From assembly GCA_030631415.1 (NCBI GenBank), contig DAOVLE010000007.1, forward strand, positions 1-46,075: DNA of 46,075 bases, written 5' to 3'. Both the position numbers and the translations under genes were made by a program. The notes beneath the pieces are model-generated. The model searched no databases and was not told where the DNA came from. It worked only from the letters and a program-made list of their open reading frames with translations. Shown in pieces: positions 25,180 through 33,683 of the stretch (its first letter is position 1; each line of letters opens with the position of its first letter). Source of the DNA: JAAEQG01 sp023133475 (GTDB taxonomy: Bacteria; Planctomycetota; Phycisphaerae; UBA1845).

Positions 25180-28100
25180 ATGACGTATGACCCATCCGAC
25201 CGGTATGTCCAAGAGGATCTGACGTGCTCCGAACCGGACGATAAACATCCGCCGGACCCGCCTTCGGGTCAGGTGCCCCTCGGTATCTCTGACCCGTGTG
25301 CCTTCGCGGACCCCGAGTCTTACCAACGGACGGCGGAGTTGGCGGATCGGCTGGAGGGCCTGCTAAGCCAGGCACCCCAATATATCGAGAGCATTACTCA
25401 AACGCTCGACGGGTTTGATACTCTGGCGGCTTCGGTGGCGGAGGCGGCAGAGGGCTCCCTGCGCAAGGTCGAAGACGCTTGCAAGCGGGCGGAAACGCTG
25501 GAGCAAAAGCTCTCTGAGGCCGCCGACCGCATGGTTGGTGAAGGCGAGAACGCACAGGGCAAAATCAAAGAGCTGCTTGGCGGGCTGGACGCGGGCAACT
25601 CGCTTCAGAGCCAACTGCAAGCCTGTGTCGAGCAAGTGAAGCAGGAAACCGACCAGTCCCAAAATGCCGCCTCCCGACAAACCGAAAAACTTCGCAAGTT
25701 GCTGGACGATTGCGATGAGAAACTGAACGAGCAAATAAAACGGGCCACCCGCGTTTCAGAGGAACTGGAGCAAACACACAGGTCCGCGCAGACTCGACTC
25801 CACTCCACAGGAGAGGCCATCCGCAAAAAGGTGGGCAAGTTTGTCGGCTCGCGGCTACGCGAATTCGATCATGCCATAGAGCAGGCAGCAAGCAAAACAC
25901 TGGAGCGCGCCAATGGCATAATCGAGAAGTGCGCCGAGACCAGTTCCACCCTCAACCGCGATGCGGGCGAGACCGAGCGTCGAGCCAGGCAACTCGGGCA
26001 TGTGTGCGACGAGGTTTCGGCGGTCCTCGGCAAGGCGGAGGAGGTTTCCGGTTCGCTCAAGCAACAGATAGGCGACGCATCCCTTGCCCAGGAGATAGTA
26101 AAGAAACTTAATAGAGAAGCCGCCGCAACCGTTCAACGCGGCGAAGAAGCCCTGGCCCGTCGGCAGAGTGCGCTGGCCTCTTTGCTCGATGAGGTTGGGG
26201 GCATCACCAAGAGCCTTGCCAAGTCCAAAGAGGCAGCCGATCGCCAAACCGATCAACTCTCGAACCAACTGCACACCGCCGGGGAACTCGAGCAGAAGCT
26301 GACCCGGGCGGTTGACACCACTCGCCAAACGTTGAACGCCGGCAAGACCGCCGCCACCGAGATGTCCACGATGCTGGCCCGGGCGGACGAAACCCGTGGC
26401 GTGCTGAAGCAGCAGGCGACAGAGGCCGACAACGTTCGCCAATCGCTGAGCAAGGTTCACACCCAGGCTGAAACCGTTTTCGAGAATCTTACCAATATCC
26501 GCGAAGCGACCCGGGAAAGAACCGATCAGCTCACGGATCAGTTTCACCAAACCGCCAACCTGGAGAAGAGGTTGTCCCAGGCCGGCGAAGCAGCGGATGG
26601 CAACAAGGCTGAGCTGTCCGGTGTCATGGCGAAGGCTGAGGCGCTCGTCGCCGACCTCGAAGCACGCTGCACGCAGGCCTCTAAAACCGCCGAGACCGCC
26701 GAAGCAACCAGCCGAAAGCTGTGCGAGGACTCCAACTCTCTCATAAAGTTTGGTGAGGCTTCCATGTCCCGCCACCAGCGGATTCTGGCTGACATCATCG
26801 AAGAAGCCAAAACACTGGCCAAAAACCTCAAAACCCAAGGCGACAACGCCGGCCAGACCGCCCAACAGCTTACCGATCTGGTGACTTCTGCCACAAACCA
26901 ATGCAAGATGCTACACGAGTTGAATGCCGGATCAGAGGAACTGGCCGCCGACATCGAACGCCGCTACCGCGACACCAACACGACGGCTGAAGAGAACCTT
27001 GCCCGCATCAAGCAGCAACTAACCGATCTGGCCCAAAACACCACCACCGTCGAAGAAGCCTTTGCACGGGTCAAGCAGGAACTGTCCGAGCTGGAAGAGG
27101 GCACAACCTCCACAGCCCGGGAGAACCTGACACAGATCAAGCAGAAATTGACCGATCTGGCGGAAAACACCACCACCACCGCCGAAGAGGTCTGTACACG
27201 GGTCAAGCAGGAACTGTCCGAGCTGGAAGAGGGCACAACCTCCACAGCCCAGGAGAACCTGACACGGATCAAGCAGGAATTGACCGATCTGGCCCAAAAC
27301 ACCACCACCACCGCCGAAGAGGTCTTTGCACGGGTCAAGCGAGAACTATCTGAGCTGGAAGAGGGCACAACTTCCACAGCCCAGGAGAACCTCGCCTGGA
27401 TCAAGCGGGAACTGACCGATCTCACCCACGACACAACCACCACCACCCAAGAGGTCTTCACCCAGGTCAAGCAGGAATTGACCAGGCTGGAAGAGCACAC
27501 CACCATCGCAGCCGAGCAGACCCTCGTCTGGGCGAAACAGGAACTATCCCAATTGGAAAAGGGCACGACGGGCATAGCCGAAGAGAACCTCACGCGGATC
27601 AAACAAGAACTAACCACTTTCATCCAGAATGTGGACACCACCACCAAAGAAACCCGCGATAAGATCAAAGCGGAACTGGCGGCACTTACCCGCGACACGG
27701 ACGAACTTGTCTCCCGGCAACAGCAATCGCTGGCCAGGCTTATCGCAGAAGCCAATATCAGTGCCGAGCAGCGGGTGACGCTGGAAGCGGTTACCCAGGA
27801 AGCCCGCGCACTGGCAGACCTTCTCAGAAGCAGCATCGAGATCGCCGAGCAAAACTGCGAGCAACTTTCCACCCGCACCCACACTGCCGTCGAGGCGGAG
27901 GGCGCCTTGTGTCAAATCACCGCCGCCGCCCACGAAATCCGCGACAGGATCGAATACACCCGCGAACCGTTAAGCAAACAAATAACCCAGGCCCGCGATT
28001 TACTCACCGCTTTGGGGGAGGCATGCTCGGCGGGAGATGGGGTTCAACAGAAGGTGCACGGTCTCAATCAGGACGTGTTATCGCTCATCGAGGGTGGGGA

Positions 28101-29238
28101 AGAGGTTCTGGCACGCCAGTACAACGTGCTTATGGCTGCCATCGACGATGCCAAACAACGAATGGATGATCTGCGACAGGGGGCAGCCGGCGCCGCCGTC
28201 CAGCGGGACGAGATAACCGCACAATGCCGCAAAGCAGCCGCCACCGCAACCGAAGCCGCCGATCGGGTCGATACCCTCATTAAGGAGGTCTGGTCGCTTA
28301 CCACTGGAACCGAACAGCGCGTGCGGGAACTGGCATCTGAAACGCACTACGCCGCGGAGTTGCTGAAAGACTTCGAGCCGGCCAGAACCGAGATGGAAAA
28401 CCTGCACAAAGACCTCGCCGCGGCGTCCGAAACCGGGCGAGAAATGATCGAGCAGCTCAAAGTGCAGATCGGCGGCGGGAACGAAACCTCCGACCACCTC
28501 AAGATCATCCAGGAAGACTGCATGCGCGTCGTGGAGCGTCTGGCAGGTCATTGTGAAAAGGCCAAGGGCATCGCCGGGCACGTATCCAAAATCGCCGCTC
28601 AACTACACCAGGACCACGATGCGATTGCCGCCAATAAGCAAACTCTGCAGGAGTTGGGCAAGCAGGGGGTATTGCTGCGCGAGATGGTGCAACAGGCACA
28701 GATCACCGCCGAGGGCTTGCAGGTGCAGGTCAACAACCTGCTCTCCGAGCCACAGAGCATCGTGTGCGAGGCGAAGCAACAGTCACTGCAGCTCACCAAC
28801 GTATGCCGGGCGGTGAAAAAGGTATTCAGCGGGCTTTCCAAGACCAGCCTGCTGGCAAACGAAAAGATCGACCAACTGAGCAGACTACACTCCGACGTAA
28901 CCCAGGCCACCGAAACCCTCCGCCAATGGGTCGGCGAGGCGGTTCATGTGCAAAAACGTTTGGAGAGCACCGTGCAGCAGACCCCGGGCATAGGTCAAAC
29001 CCATCCGCCAAAGCAACTCTACAGCCTCACCGAGCCGATCTGCAGAAGCCAGACCACCACCAGGCAAAAGCCGCAGACCAGAGCATCCGAACCAAAAGGC
29101 GACCGCAGTGGAGTGGAGACAAAACCAGCGGAACGATTGAATCCCGACCACCGCATCAACCCGGAAGAGGTAGCCAACCTGATCGCCGATGCCAAACGCC
29201 AGTGTGAGCGAGAAAAACATCTTGTGCCGATGCAATAG
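25180..29238 (+). CDS. Giant cytoplasmic coiled-coil protein with 22-residue repeats
   Basis: The 1352-residue protein has no signal peptide or membrane segment. After a proline-rich N-terminus (residues 1-45) it is almost entirely predicted coiled coil, rich in A, E, Q, T and K. Residues 605-845 are eleven tandem 22-residue units (first one 21) of consensus ENLTRIKQELTDLAQNTTTT, alternating with an EVFARVKQELSELEEGTTST version. So the higher-order unit is 44 residues (132 bp). Longer-range copies of 'SLI..GEE.LARRQ..LA..I.EA' occur near residues 316, 520, 840 and 967. The last ~100 residues are basic and disordered, ending in a helix. I do not recognise the family. It could be a scaffold, cytoskeletal or chromosome-associated protein. 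It lies 239 bases after the XPB pair, on the same strand. Confidence 0.85.
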   Translation: MTYDPSDRYVQEDLTCSEPDDKHPPDPPSGQVPLGISDPCAFADPESYQRTAELADRLEGLLSQAPQYIESITQTLDGFDTLAASVAEAAEGSLRKVEDACKRAETLEQKLSEAADRMVGEGENAQGKIKELLGGLDAGNSLQSQLQACVEQVKQETDQSQNAASRQTEKLRKLLDDCDEKLNEQIKRATRVSEELEQTHRSAQTRLHSTGEAIRKKVGKFVGSRLREFDHAIEQAASKTLERANGIIEKCAETSSTLNRDAGETERRARQLGHVCDEVSAVLGKAEEVSGSLKQQIGDASLAQEIVKKLNREAAATVQRGEEALARRQSALASLLDEVGGITKSLAKSKEAADRQTDQLSNQLHTAGELEQKLTRAVDTTRQTLNAGKTAATEMSTMLARADETRGVLKQQATEADNVRQSLSKVHTQAETVFENLTNIREATRERTDQLTDQFHQTANLEKRLSQAGEAADGNKAELSGVMAKAEALVADLEARCTQASKTAETAEATSRKLCEDSNSLIKFGEASMSRHQRILADIIEEAKTLAKNLKTQGDNAGQTAQQLTDLVTSATNQCKMLHELNAGSEELAADIERRYRDTNTTAEENLARIKQQLTDLAQNTTTVEEAFARVKQELSELEEGTTSTARENLTQIKQKLTDLAENTTTTAEEVCTRVKQELSELEEGTTSTAQENLTRIKQELTDLAQNTTTTAEEVFARVKRELSELEEGTTSTAQENLAWIKRELTDLTHDTTTTTQEVFTQVKQELTRLEEHTTIAAEQTLVWAKQELSQLEKGTTGIAEENLTRIKQELTTFIQNVDTTTKETRDKIKAELAALTRDTDELVSRQQQSLARLIAEANISAEQRVTLEAVTQEARALADLLRSSIEIAEQNCEQLSTRTHTAVEAEGALCQITAAAHEIRDRIEYTREPLSKQITQARDLLTALGEACSAGDGVQQKVHGLNQDVLSLIEGGEEVLARQYNVLMAAIDDAKQRMDDLRQGAAGAAVQRDEITAQCRKAAATATEAADRVDTLIKEVWSLTTGTEQRVRELASETHYAAELLKDFEPARTEMENLHKDLAAASETGREMIEQLKVQIGGGNETSDHLKIIQEDCMRVVERLAGHCEKAKGIAGHVSKIAAQLHQDHDAIAANKQTLQELGKQGVLLREMVQQAQITAEGLQVQVNNLLSEPQSIVCEAKQQSLQLTNVCRAVKKVFSGLSKTSLLANEKIDQLSRLHSDVTQATETLRQWVGEAVHVQKRLESTVQQTPGIGQTHPPKQLYSLTEPICRSQTTTRQKPQTRASEPKGDRSGVETKPAERLNPDHRINPEEVANLIADAKRQCEREKHLVPMQ
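26992..27714 (+). repeat. Eleven 66-bp coding tandem repeats
   Basis: The DNA repeat encodes the 22-residue units of the coiled-coil protein. Units 2, 4 and 6 are nearly identical to each other, and so are 3 and 5. This indicates recent expansion by 132-bp steps, while units 8-11 are diverged. Confidence 0.85.
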
Positions 29239-29390
29239 CCCACTGCTTTAGCCCGGATAATTCCTCTCAACTGGTGCGGTGGGTTTCGCTCGCCTACGGC
29301 GGGCTCCACCCTACCAGCTAGCTTGTGCGCATGGTATAGTGCCACCGTGCAGAAACGGCACTGAGAACTGAACCCAACCGAGATAGAGAC
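29239..29390. other. Gap before phosphofructokinase with degenerate palindromes
   Basis: Contains CCCGGATAATTC (29251-29262, also near 20830 and inverted near 31147) and GGTGGGTTTCGCTCGCC facing GGCGGGCTCCACCC (29278-29311), a variant of the intergenic palindrome family. The pfk promoter was not identified. Confidence 0.5.
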
Positions 29391-30503
29391 ATGGGTAACT
29401 CAATTCGACGTATCGGTGTTTTGACCGGCGGGGGCGATTGCCCGGGGCTTAACGCGGTCATCCGCGCCGTGAGCAAGTCGGCGATGAACGATTTCGGGCT
29501 GGAAGTGTGCGGTATCGAGGACGGCTACCTGGGGCTGATTCGCAACCGGATGAGTTCGCTCGATCAGAACAGCGTCTCCAACATCCTCACCCAGGGAGGC
29601 ACCATCCTGGGAACCAGTAACAAAGCCGACCCCTGCCGCTTCAAGGTGGGTGTGGATCACGAGGGCAACAACGTCTTCGAGGATGTGACCAATCGCGTGC
29701 TGGAACACGCCAGCGCTCGCGAGTTGGACGTCATTATTTGCATTGGCGGTGACGGCACAATGACCGGGGCGGCTCATCTTGCCGCCCATGGTCTGCATTG
29801 CATCGGCGTGCCCAAAACCATCGACAACGACCTCATGCACACCGAGATCACCTTCGGTTTCACCACCGCCGTGCAAACCGCCACCGAAGCCCTGGACCGC
29901 ATCCACACCACCGCCGCCAGCCACCATCGGGTAATGATCGTCGAGATGATGGGCCGCTATGCCGGATGGCTGACGCTGCACGCCGGAGCCGCCAGCGGAG
30001 CCGACGTGATCCTCCTCCCGGAAATCCCATACGAACTGGACAAAATCTGCGAGTACTGTCTCGAACGCAACAGGCGAGGCAAGGCGTTTACGATTGTCGC
30101 GGTGGCGGAGGGAGCCCGGGCGGTGCATGGGGATTATGTGGTGGATCGTGTAGTCAAGGATTCGCCCGATCCGGTGCGCTTGGGCGGGGTGGGCGAGGTG
30201 CTCTGCGAGCAGATCGCCGAGCAGACACAATTGGAATGCCGCGCCACCATCCTCGGGCATGTACAGCGCGGAGGCTGCCCCGGCGCCTACGATCGAGTGT
30301 TGGCAACGCTCTTTGGCCACAAAGCCGCCTTAATGGCGGTCACCGGCGATTTCGACAAAATGGTGGTCATGCAAAAGGGCGAACTGACCGCCGTCCCTCT
30401 GAGCGAGGTGGCCGACCAACAGCGGACCGTCCCAGCCGACGATCCCCTCATTGCCGCCTGCAAAGCAGTGGGAGTAAGCTTCGCCGAGGGGGCGGCTGGT
30501 TGA
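29391..30503 (+). CDS. pfkA: 6-phosphofructokinase, predicted ATP-dependent with mixed active-site signature
   Basis: The enzyme phosphorylates fructose 6-phosphate in glycolysis. Motifs: GVLTGGGDCPGLNAVIR at the N-terminus, IICIGGDGTMTGA (the phosphoryl-donor loop), VPKTIDNDL (catalytic), EMMGRYAGW, EGA and GHVQRGG (substrate). At the two positions that usually separate ATP from pyrophosphate enzymes it has Gly after GGD (ATP-like) but Lys in PKTIDND (typical of pyrophosphate enzymes and of the actinobacterial-type ATP enzymes). The 370-residue length fits that group, so ATP use is more likely, but this is inference. It is followed after 24 bases by the dUTPase gene, probably one operon. Confidence 0.9.
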   Translation: MGNSIRRIGVLTGGGDCPGLNAVIRAVSKSAMNDFGLEVCGIEDGYLGLIRNRMSSLDQNSVSNILTQGGTILGTSNKADPCRFKVGVDHEGNNVFEDVTNRVLEHASARELDVIICIGGDGTMTGAAHLAAHGLHCIGVPKTIDNDLMHTEITFGFTTAVQTATEALDRIHTTAASHHRVMIVEMMGRYAGWLTLHAGAASGADVILLPEIPYELDKICEYCLERNRRGKAFTIVAVAEGARAVHGDYVVDRVVKDSPDPVRLGGVGEVLCEQIAEQTQLECRATILGHVQRGGCPGAYDRVLATLFGHKAALMAVTGDFDKMVVMQKGELTAVPLSEVADQQRTVPADDPLIAACKAVGVSFAEGAAG

Positions 30504-30527
30504 ATCCCAGCCGGTGAGGAGAATCTT

Positions 30528-30938
30528 GTGCTTAACGAATTGTTCAAACTACAGGCGGAGCTGAATAAACGTGTCGGGTTTGACGCCGAGGCTCTACGCA
30601 AGGATTTCGACCCTCTGGTGGCGGGGCGTTGGCTTAACGACTACATCATAGCCGCCGGCAACGAGTTGGAGGAATTGCGGGACTGCACCTTCTGGAAACA
30701 CTGGTGCAGCGAAGCCAGGCAAGGGCGACGCTTCGAGCTCCACGATCTGCAAAACGCACGCGTGGAAGTCATCGACCTGCTGTTCTTCTGGATGAGCATG
30801 GCCCAATGCGTGGGGCTCACTGCCGAGGATGTATGCGAACTATACCGCCAGAAGCTGACGGTCAACCACCAACGCCAGGATGGCAACTACTCCATGAAAA
30901 CCAAAGACGAGTCGGACAATCGGGGCATCTCACTGTAA
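30528..30938 (+). CDS. Dimeric all-alpha dUTPase (MazG-related NTP pyrophosphohydrolase fold)
   Basis: The start is a GTG at 30528 behind GGTGAGGAG. The 136-residue protein has the helical motif order of the dimeric dUTPase family: LQAELNKRVG, AAGNELEELRDCTFWKHW (metal-binding E..E), and ARVEVIDLLFFWMSMAQCVG (E..D), then a helix ending VNHQRQDG. Such enzymes hydrolyse dUTP (and dUDP) to dUMP, keeping uracil out of DNA. The length is on the short side for the family, and the C-terminal ~15 residues are polar and probably flexible. It lies directly after pfk, which is an unusual pairing and probably means shared transcription only. Confidence 0.7.
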   Translation: MLNELFKLQAELNKRVGFDAEALRKDFDPLVAGRWLNDYIIAAGNELEELRDCTFWKHWCSEARQGRRFELHDLQNARVEVIDLLFFWMSMAQCVGLTAEDVCELYRQKLTVNHQRQDGNYSMKTKDESDNRGISL

Positions 30939-31187
30939 GCCTTCGCGGACGGGTGGCCATGTGCACGCTGCGCGAAAGCGTGCCGGGTGCCATGCCCACG
31001 CTTGCGTGGGCATGTATTGCGTGAGGATATTCTGGGCAGCCCTGGCACGTTTGGTCTTTCCATCACGTCATCTGCCCTCTGCATGGCCACGTAAACGTGG
31101 ACCATGCCACCCGCCAATTCTCTGCGGTCTCCGCGTGCTCCGCGGTGAATTATCCGGGCTACGGAGTAAGAAAGGGTATGGCCGATT
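30939..31187. repeat. Cluster of palindromic intergenic elements
   Basis: Contains a copy of the ACGCTGCGCGAAAGCGTGC element (30961-30984; other copy 11218-11240), GCCATGCCCACGCTTGCGTGGGCATG (hairpin 30989-31014), GGCCACGTAAACGTGGACCATGCC (31084-31106, hairpin) and a CTCTGCGGTCTCCGCG element (31119-31146). It ends in GAATTATCCGGG. No gene. Confidence 0.7.
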
Positions 31188-31685
31188 ATGCAGTGCCCTG
31201 ACTACCTCGGGATTCGGAGAATCATCTCCGGTGGCCAAACCGGTGCCGACCGTGCAGCCCTGGACGTTGCCATCGAGTTGGGCGTTCCACACGGTGGATA
31301 TGTGCCCAAAGGCCGCCGTGCCGAAGACGGGCTGATCCCCGCTGGTTACGACCTGACCGAAATGTCAGAGGAGAGCTACGACGCGCGTACCGAAGCCAAC
31401 GTGCAAGCCGCAGACGCGACGCTAATAGTGTCCGAAGGCCTCTTGACCGGCGGCTCGGCGCTGACTTTGTGCCTCGCTCGGAAGCACGATAAACCGGTTC
31501 TCCATCTGGATCGCTCTGCCTGTAGCCCAGAGCAGGCGGTTGAAACGATTCGCAACTGGCTTATGGGCCGGCGCCCCGCAGTGCTGAACGTGGCCGGCCC
31601 CCGCGAATCGACTGCTCCGGGCATTTATGCAAACGTGCGCAATCTGTTACTCGCGGTGTTTGACCCGGATGTAGGGCGGGTTTAA
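31188..31685 (+). CDS. Putative molybdenum-carrier/Rossmann-fold (LOG-DprA-like) protein
   Basis: The 165-residue protein starts near the N-terminus with IRRIISGGQTGADRAALDVA. It continues GGYVPKGRRAEDG, then TLIVSEGLLTGGSALTLCLA and KPVLHLD, a pattern of the putative molybdenum carrier family, a single-domain Rossmann-like nucleotide- or ligand-binding fold. The true molecular role of this family is not settled. The final codons (GRV) and the stop TAA lie inside a GTAGGGCGGGT palindrome (31671-31691). So the last few residues are repeat-encoded and the natural C-terminus may have been slightly different. Confidence 0.75.
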   Translation: MQCPDYLGIRRIISGGQTGADRAALDVAIELGVPHGGYVPKGRRAEDGLIPAGYDLTEMSEESYDARTEANVQAADATLIVSEGLLTGGSALTLCLARKHDKPVLHLDRSACSPEQAVETIRNWLMGRRPAVLNVAGPRESTAPGIYANVRNLLLAVFDPDVGRV

Positions 31686-31723
31686 CCCGCCTTTTGGGCT
31701 GCGGCGGGTGAAACCCGCCCTAC
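31671..31723. repeat. Facing pair of GTAGGGCGGGT palindromes, providing a stop codon
   Basis: Left copy 31671-31691 and right copy 31703-31723 across an 11-base loop. The left copy contains the TAA stop of the upstream gene. The pair lies between convergent genes and could form a large hairpin that terminates both transcripts. Confidence 0.85.
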
Positions 31724-31760
31724 CCTGCTGTGCCGCTCCCTTACGGTCGCGGTACTGGTT

Positions 31761-32459
31761 TTAGTTATAGCGGAAGCGCAGGATGGCCCACAACGCCCGG
31801 CACCCGTCACGCCAGGTGATCTTCTTGCCCTCGGCATAATCGCGGCCGGCGTAGCTGATGCCCACTTCGTAGACCCGCCATTTGCCCCGGGCAACCTTGG
31901 CGGTCAACTCCGGCTCAATCGTGAACGTGTTGCTCACCAGCTTCATCGAACGGATCACCTCGATGCGGAATACCTTGTAACAAGTCTCCATGTCGGTGAG
32001 CGTCAGGTTGGTCATCATATTGGACAGCAACGTGAGCAGGCGATTGCCCACCAGATGCCAGAATAGATGAACGCGGTGGGCTTCACTGCCCACGAAACGC
32101 GAACCAAACACCACGTCCGCATTGCCGTCGCAAATGGGTTTCAGCAGGCGGGGGTAGTCTTGGGGATCGTACTCCAGGTCGGCATCCTGGATGAGCACGA
32201 GGTCGCCGGTGGCCAACTCAAAACCAGCCCGCACCGCCGCCCCCTTGCCTCGGTTACGATCCTGGAGCTTTACGATGAACTTCTGCTGAGGCCAACGGGC
32301 CTGAATTGCCGGGTATAACTCGCGAGTCCCGTCGGTGCTCCCGTCGTCGACCAGGATGATCTCCCGCTCCATGCCGATCTCGACGGCAACCACCCGCGCG
32401 ACAAGCTCCTCCAGTGTGGACTTTTCGTTGTAGACCGGAATGACAATGGAAAGACGCAC
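31761..32459 (-). CDS. Family 2 glycosyltransferase (dolichol-phosphate mannose synthase-like)
   Basis: The start is GTG 32459 with AGGGTGG upstream. The 232-residue GT-A fold has LSIVIPVYNEKSTLEEL at the N-terminus, VDDGSTDGT, DRNRGKGAAVRAGFELA, the metal-binding IQDADLEYDP and VVFGSRFVG. It resembles DPM1/polyprenyl-phosphate glycosyltransferases without the C-terminal membrane helices. The donor and acceptor are unknown; a lipid-phosphate sugar is the usual product. The gene ends just past a repeat pair. It is on the same strand as kpsF, 31 bases downstream of it, and probably in one operon concerned with envelope sugars. Confidence 0.85.
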   Translation of the reverse strand: MRLSIVIPVYNEKSTLEELVARVVAVEIGMEREIILVDDGSTDGTRELYPAIQARWPQQKFIVKLQDRNRGKGAAVRAGFELATGDLVLIQDADLEYDPQDYPRLLKPICDGNADVVFGSRFVGSEAHRVHLFWHLVGNRLLTLLSNMMTNLTLTDMETCYKVFRIEVIRSMKLVSNTFTIEPELTAKVARGKWRVYEVGISYAGRDYAEGKKITWRDGCRALWAILRFRYN

Positions 32460-32490
32460 CCGGCACCACCCTTATCTCGCAACCGCGCGG

Positions 32491-33528
32491 TTATTGATCG
32501 TCAAAGGCTGAGTATCCTCTGGCAACCAGGTCCTGGATGTCGATCAGCCCAGCCAGCTTGCCGTGCTCGTCCACCACCGGCAACTCGTCGATCCGATACC
32601 GTTGCATGGTGTGCAAAGCTGCCGCGACCCGATCCGTTTGCCGTGCGGTCTTGGGGTCGCTGGTCATGATCCGGGCGATCGAGGTGCGCTGCGGATCAAT
32701 CATGCCCGGGCGGAGCCGGAACAGATCACCGTGGGTGAAAATGCCAATCAGTTTACCCGTGTCATCAATGATCGCAGCCGCCCCCGCACGACGCGGAGCA
32801 CGCATGACTGCCTCATAGTAGTCGCTTAACGTCCCCTCGAGCTCCACCGTGGGGCAGTCCGACCCGGTGCGCATGACCTCCGACACCTTGGCCAGGTGAC
32901 GCCCCAAAGCCCCACCAGGATGGTAGCTGGCGTACTGTTCCGGCTGAACGTTCTTCAGCTCCATCACCGTCAACGCCAGTGCATCGCCCATGGCCAACAT
33001 CGCCGCGGTTGAGGAACTGGGGGCCAGCCCCAGCGGGCAGGCTTCGGGCGTGTTGCCGATGTCCAGCACCACGTCCGCCAACCGGGCACATTTCGACTCG
33101 GGATCGGCGGTCACCAGTATGATGGCACAGCCGATGCCCCGCAAAGCCGGCAGCAAACTCACCAACTCCTGTGTCTCGCCGCTCTTGCTCAGAGCGATCA
33201 CGATGTCCTGGGCTTGGATCATGCCCAGGTCGCCGTGTAGGGCTTCGACGGGATGGAGACAGTATGCGGGGGTTGCGGTGCTGGAGAGGGTGGCTTGTAT
33301 TTTCTTTCCGATGTCGCCGGCTTTGCCCATCCCCGTGACCGCCACTCGCCCGGGGCAGTTCAGGATGGCCCGCACCGCTTCCACGAACGATTCACCAAGT
33401 CGAGCCGCAGCTTCGGCGATAGACTTTTCCTCCCGATGCAGCACGTTGCGACCCAAACGCAAAACGTGTCGGGGATCAAGCGTGCAGGTTGTGGTCTCGG
33501 AGGCAACGCCACGCACAGCGGTTTTCAT
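32491..33528 (-). CDS. kpsF: KpsF/GutQ-type D-arabinose-5-phosphate isomerase (SIS plus two CBS domains)
   Basis: The enzyme interconverts ribulose 5-phosphate and arabinose 5-phosphate, the entry to Kdo for lipopolysaccharide. The 345-residue product has a SIS domain (GRVAVTGMGKAGDIGKKIQA; ALSKSGETQELVSLLP; NTPEACPLGLAPSSSTAAML) and the segment SYHPGGALGRHL. Two CBS domains follow (about residues 215-275 and 285-340, the latter ending RYRIDELPVVDEHGKLAGLI). Start ATG 33528 is chosen; the longer open frame reads through a heptamer repeat and is not authentic. SIS-CBS architecture and catalytic surroundings are complete. The operon partner is the downstream glycosyltransferase. Confidence 0.9.
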   Translation of the reverse strand: MKTAVRGVASETTTCTLDPRHVLRLGRNVLHREEKSIAEAAARLGESFVEAVRAILNCPGRVAVTGMGKAGDIGKKIQATLSSTATPAYCLHPVEALHGDLGMIQAQDIVIALSKSGETQELVSLLPALRGIGCAIILVTADPESKCARLADVVLDIGNTPEACPLGLAPSSSTAAMLAMGDALALTVMELKNVQPEQYASYHPGGALGRHLAKVSEVMRTGSDCPTVELEGTLSDYYEAVMRAPRRAGAAAIIDDTGKLIGIFTHGDLFRLRPGMIDPQRTSIARIMTSDPKTARQTDRVAAALHTMQRYRIDELPVVDEHGKLAGLIDIQDLVARGYSAFDDQ

Positions 33529-33582
33529 AGCAAACATTCCGCACGAATCTGGATTATCAATGAACCCACCGCACCGACTAAT

Positions 33583-33682
33583 AAGTCCAAGGTCCAAAGT
33601 CCCGTTGATTTCTGACTTTGGACTTTGGACCAGGGACTTTGGACTCGTCTGGTTGGTGGGTTCCACCCACCCTGCGTTTATG
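33583..33682. repeat. GGACTTT heptamer repeat and GGTGGGTTCCACCC palindrome (inverted partner at 43.8 kb)
   Basis: Tandem GGACTTT/GTCCAAA heptamers (33583-33645) end in CGTCTGGTTGGTGGGTTCC and the palindrome. Positions 33601-33673 match the reverse complement of 43839-43911 at 72 of 73 positions. It lies between the kpsF start and the secretin stop. Confidence 0.9.
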
Positions 33683-33683
33683 G

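Noticed and set aside
25855..27884. Long antisense frames opposite the coiled-coil gene
   Set aside because: Low-complexity serine/valine- and glycine/leucine-rich shadows of a repetitive gene; no start signal or family resemblance.
29400..30320. Long open frame antisense to phosphofructokinase
   Set aside because: It mirrors a GC-rich gene with strong codon bias and shows no recognisable motif or ribosome-binding site.
33529..33666. N-terminal extension of kpsF to 33666
   Set aside because: The extension is encoded by the heptamer repeat and palindrome, lacks a ribosome-binding site and has no homologous counterpart in the SIS-CBS family.
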